Assembly (NCBI GenBank): GCA_902797585.1
Contig: CADBTK010000162.1
Span: 1 to 16,615 of the forward strand
Length of the DNA: 16,615 nt
Direction of reading: 5' to 3'
Origin: Erysipelothrix rhusiopathiae
GTDB taxonomy: Bacteria; Bacillota_I; Bacilli_A; Erysipelotrichales; Erysipelotrichaceae
This document shows positions 14,937 to 16,615 of the stretch, in pieces. The stretch's first letter is position 1, and every line of letters begins with the position of its first letter. Below the pieces are notes generated by a model. The model had not been told where the DNA came from and made no database searches. It saw only the letters and a program-made list of their open reading frames with translations. Position numbers and translations under genes: made by a program.

Positions 14937-16083
14937 GTTTAATAAATTGTTCAATTCGATTGCATGCTTCACGAATATGATCGAGTGAATAAGCATAAGA
15001 GATTCGAATAAATCCTTCACCATGTTTTCCAAAGGCATTACCTGGAACACACGCAACTTTTTGTTCTTGCAATAATTCATTACAGAATTCTTCACTGCTC
15101 ATCTTTGTTGGACGAATATCGGCAAAGACATAAAATGTTCCATGTGGTAAGTTGGTTTTTAATCCCATACGATTTAATCGATTGACTAAGAAGTTTCGTC
15201 TTTGTAAATAAGCTTCTTTCATTTGAAGGACATCGTCATACCCATTACGCAACGCTTCAATGGCCGCATGTTGACTTGCGGTTGGAGCAGACATAATGAT
15301 GTATTGGTGAATTTTAGTCATAGATGCACTGACGCTTTTGTGACTCAATGCATATCCTAAACGCCAACCTGTCATCGCAAAGGATTTTGAGAAACCATTA
15401 ATTACAATGATTTGATCTTTGACTTCTTCAAATTGTGCTAATGATGCGAAAGGTTGATCAAAAGATAATTCGGAATAAATTTCATCACTAATAACATAGA
15501 TCCCACTTTCTTTAATAATTGGAACAATTTTTTCATAGTCTTCATAAGTCATTACTCCACCAGTAGGGTTACTAGGGAAGTTAATAATCATAGCTTTTGT
15601 CTTATCTGTAATGGCTGCTTTTAATCCTTCTGGTGTCAATTTAAAGTCATTTTCTTTTGTTAGTGGAATGGTTACTGGAATCCCTTGTGTTAATAGAACG
15701 GATGGTTCATAAGCTACATAGTTAGGGTCTAGTAAGATGACTTCATCTCCAGGATTTACAAGTGCGCGCATCGCTATATCAATAGCTTCGCTTCCACCAA
15801 CGGTTACTAAGATTTCTGTTTCAGGATCATAGTCTTGTTCATAGTGTTCTTTATGAAATTTTGAAATCTCTTGGCGTAATTCTAATAAACCGCGGTTTGC
15901 AGTATAGTGCGTTTTTCCATTTCCCATGGCATAAATAGCATTTTCACAAATGTGCCATGGTGTGGCAAAATCAGGTTCACCAACACCAAGAGAAATAACA
16001 TCTTCCATTGTATTGGCTAAATCAAAGAATTTACGAATTCCACTTGGTTTGATTTGTTCTACAATTCTAGATAGTTCTTTCAT
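14932..16083 (-). CDS. PLP-dependent class I/II aminotransferase, AlaT/YugH-like
   Basis: A 383-residue fold-type I aminotransferase of the aspartate aminotransferase group; length is normal. Visible active-site elements: GVGEPDF (33-39), HYTANRG (59-65), Asn172 in FPSNPTGG, Asp200 and Tyr203 in ISDEIYSEL, the PLP-binding Lys233 in GFSKSFAMTGWRLGY, and the substrate carboxylate-binding Arg360 in FIRISYA. The amino donor cannot be read from sequence. Pairing with an Lrp/AsnC regulator gene in one unit resembles alaR-alaT (yugG-yugH) of B. subtilis, where AlaT interconverts alanine and pyruvate, so an alanine or aromatic aminotransferase role is inferred. Its ATG overlaps the regulator's stop codon by one base (TAATG), and no clear ribosome binding site is seen, suggesting translational coupling. 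No symbol is given because substrate is uncertain. Confidence 0.92.
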   Translation of the reverse strand: MKELSRIVEQIKPSGIRKFFDLANTMEDVISLGVGEPDFATPWHICENAIYAMGNGKTHYTANRGLLELRQEISKFHKEHYEQDYDPETEILVTVGGSEAIDIAMRALVNPGDEVILLDPNYVAYEPSVLLTQGIPVTIPLTKENDFKLTPEGLKAAITDKTKAMIINFPSNPTGGVMTYEDYEKIVPIIKESGIYVISDEIYSELSFDQPFASLAQFEEVKDQIIVINGFSKSFAMTGWRLGYALSHKSVSASMTKIHQYIIMSAPTASQHAAIEALRNGYDDVLQMKEAYLQRRNFLVNRLNRMGLKTNLPHGTFYVFADIRPTKMSSEEFCNELLQEQKVACVPGNAFGKHGEGFIRISYAYSLDHIREACNRIEQFIKQ

Positions 16084-16577
16084 TAGAAACTCACAACCAT
16101 TCTATCTGTTTCTTCTTCTTTAAAGTTATCTACGACAATTCCATTGGTTTTATATTGTTTTAAAACGAATAATGTTTTTGTAGAAATAACATTTTCTACA
16201 CAGGCAATCTTATCAGATACAAATCGAGCCACTTCAAACATTGTTTTTCCTTCAATCAAACATAAGAAGTCACATTCTCCACTTAAAAGATACATTGTGT
16301 TTACTTCTGGATAATTGGCAATCATCATAGCTGTTCGATCATATCCACTATCGCGAGTAGGGGAACAATCGACTTCAATAAAGGCCATAACTTTTTGATC
16401 GCGTAATCCTTTGTTGTAATTGATAACAGTGTGATATCCACAAATGATTTGATCTTTTTCTAATTGTTTAATTTCGTTTTCAACGTCTTGTTTATCTTCG
16501 TTTAGAATGTCGGCTAAATCTTGTGCATTTAAACGAGCATCTTTTTCTAATAATTCTAATAATTTTAATTGATTCAT
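16083..16577 (-). CDS. Lrp/AsnC family transcriptional regulator, AlaR/YugG-like
   Basis: A 164-residue DNA-binding regulator. Residues 1-50 form the winged helix-turn-helix (LLELLEKDARLNAQDLADIL, then a recognition helix around DKQDVENEIKQLE, then GYHTVINY). Residues about 62-140 form the RAM/effector domain with VMAFIEVDC, TMYLLSGECDFLCLIEG and FVSDKI. A tail of about 20 residues ends in a conserved-looking DRMVVSF. Lrp/AsnC proteins are usually octamers or dimers that bind an amino acid. It is the first gene of the pair, so it probably controls its own unit and the aminotransferase. A strong AAGGAGG (minus strand, 16592-16586) lies 8 bases before the ATG. The likely paralogue to compare with is B. 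subtilis AlaR (YugG). Confidence 0.93.
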   Translation of the reverse strand: MNQLKLLELLEKDARLNAQDLADILNEDKQDVENEIKQLEKDQIICGYHTVINYNKGLRDQKVMAFIEVDCSPTRDSGYDRTAMMIANYPEVNTMYLLSGECDFLCLIEGKTMFEVARFVSDKIACVENVISTKTLFVLKQYKTNGIVVDNFKEEETDRMVVSF

Positions 16578-16599
16578 GAGGCCTTCCTCCTTAGTTTGT

Positions 16600-16608
16600 A
16601 TTCTACCA
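16600..16608 (-). promoter_or_regulatory. Extended -10 element of the regulator-aminotransferase promoter
   Basis: On the minus strand TGG-TAGAAT reads as an extended -10 box (TGn-TATAAT type). The predicted start near 16593 lies just upstream of the ribosome binding site. Any -35 box would be beyond the right edge of the window. Confidence 0.5.
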
Positions 16609-16615
16609 CGAAAGA

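Noticed and set aside
1..16615. Mobile element, CRISPR array, phage or defence system
   Set aside because: No transposase, integrase, terminal repeats, spaced direct repeats or defence-type domains were seen; every long reading frame is a conserved or chromosomal-type gene.

Overview
This window is AT-rich, tightly packed and carries housekeeping genes. Gene content and order point to a low-GC Gram-positive bacterium (Bacillota). The evidence is the rplU-prp-rpmA-obg order with an L27 that has a Prp-cleavable N-terminal extension, the recJ-apt-rel order with a bifunctional-type Rel, a YdiF-type ABC-F protein, a PHP-domain DnaE polymerase, and strong AGGAGG-type ribosome binding sites. The short DnaE and RecJ and the overall style would fit an Erysipelotrichia-like lineage, but that placement is inference. 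No mobile element, CRISPR array, tRNA or rRNA gene is visible, and no gene-free stretch exceeds 300 bases.

Layout, left to right. (1) The C-terminal half of asnS runs in from the left edge and ends in a terminator. (2) A promoter drives a membrane-anchored protein with a degenerate N-acetylmuramoyl-L-alanine amidase fold, followed 9 bp later by a YdiF-type ABC-F ATPase. (3) A second promoter drives a membrane-anchored serine hydrolase of the beta-lactamase/transpeptidase fold. It ends in a terminator-like hairpin just before dnaE. (4) A promoter and a structured leader precede rplU-prp-rpmA. A hairpin follows, then obg and another terminator. (5) A promoter lying almost on the start codon drives recJ, followed by apt and a TTG-started relA. 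(6) Convergent to relA and sharing a bidirectional terminator is a minus-strand pair, an Lrp/AsnC-family regulator and a class I aminotransferase overlapping by one base. They resemble the AlaR-AlaT pair of Bacillus subtilis.

The genes serve translation (AsnRS, ABC-F, L21, L27, Prp, Obg), replication and repair (DnaE, RecJ), purine salvage and (p)ppGpp signalling (Apt, Rel, with Obg as a GTPase known to respond to these nucleotides), cell-surface functions (the two membrane-anchored proteins) and amino-acid metabolism (the aminotransferase pair).

I see no clearly new multi-gene system. The observations most worth a second look are: the amidase-fold protein that has lost its zinc-binding and catalytic residues; two genes whose promoters imply leaderless mRNAs and share a 13-base promoter core; and an L21 leader with mutually exclusive pairings, one of which could mask the rplU ribosome binding site.
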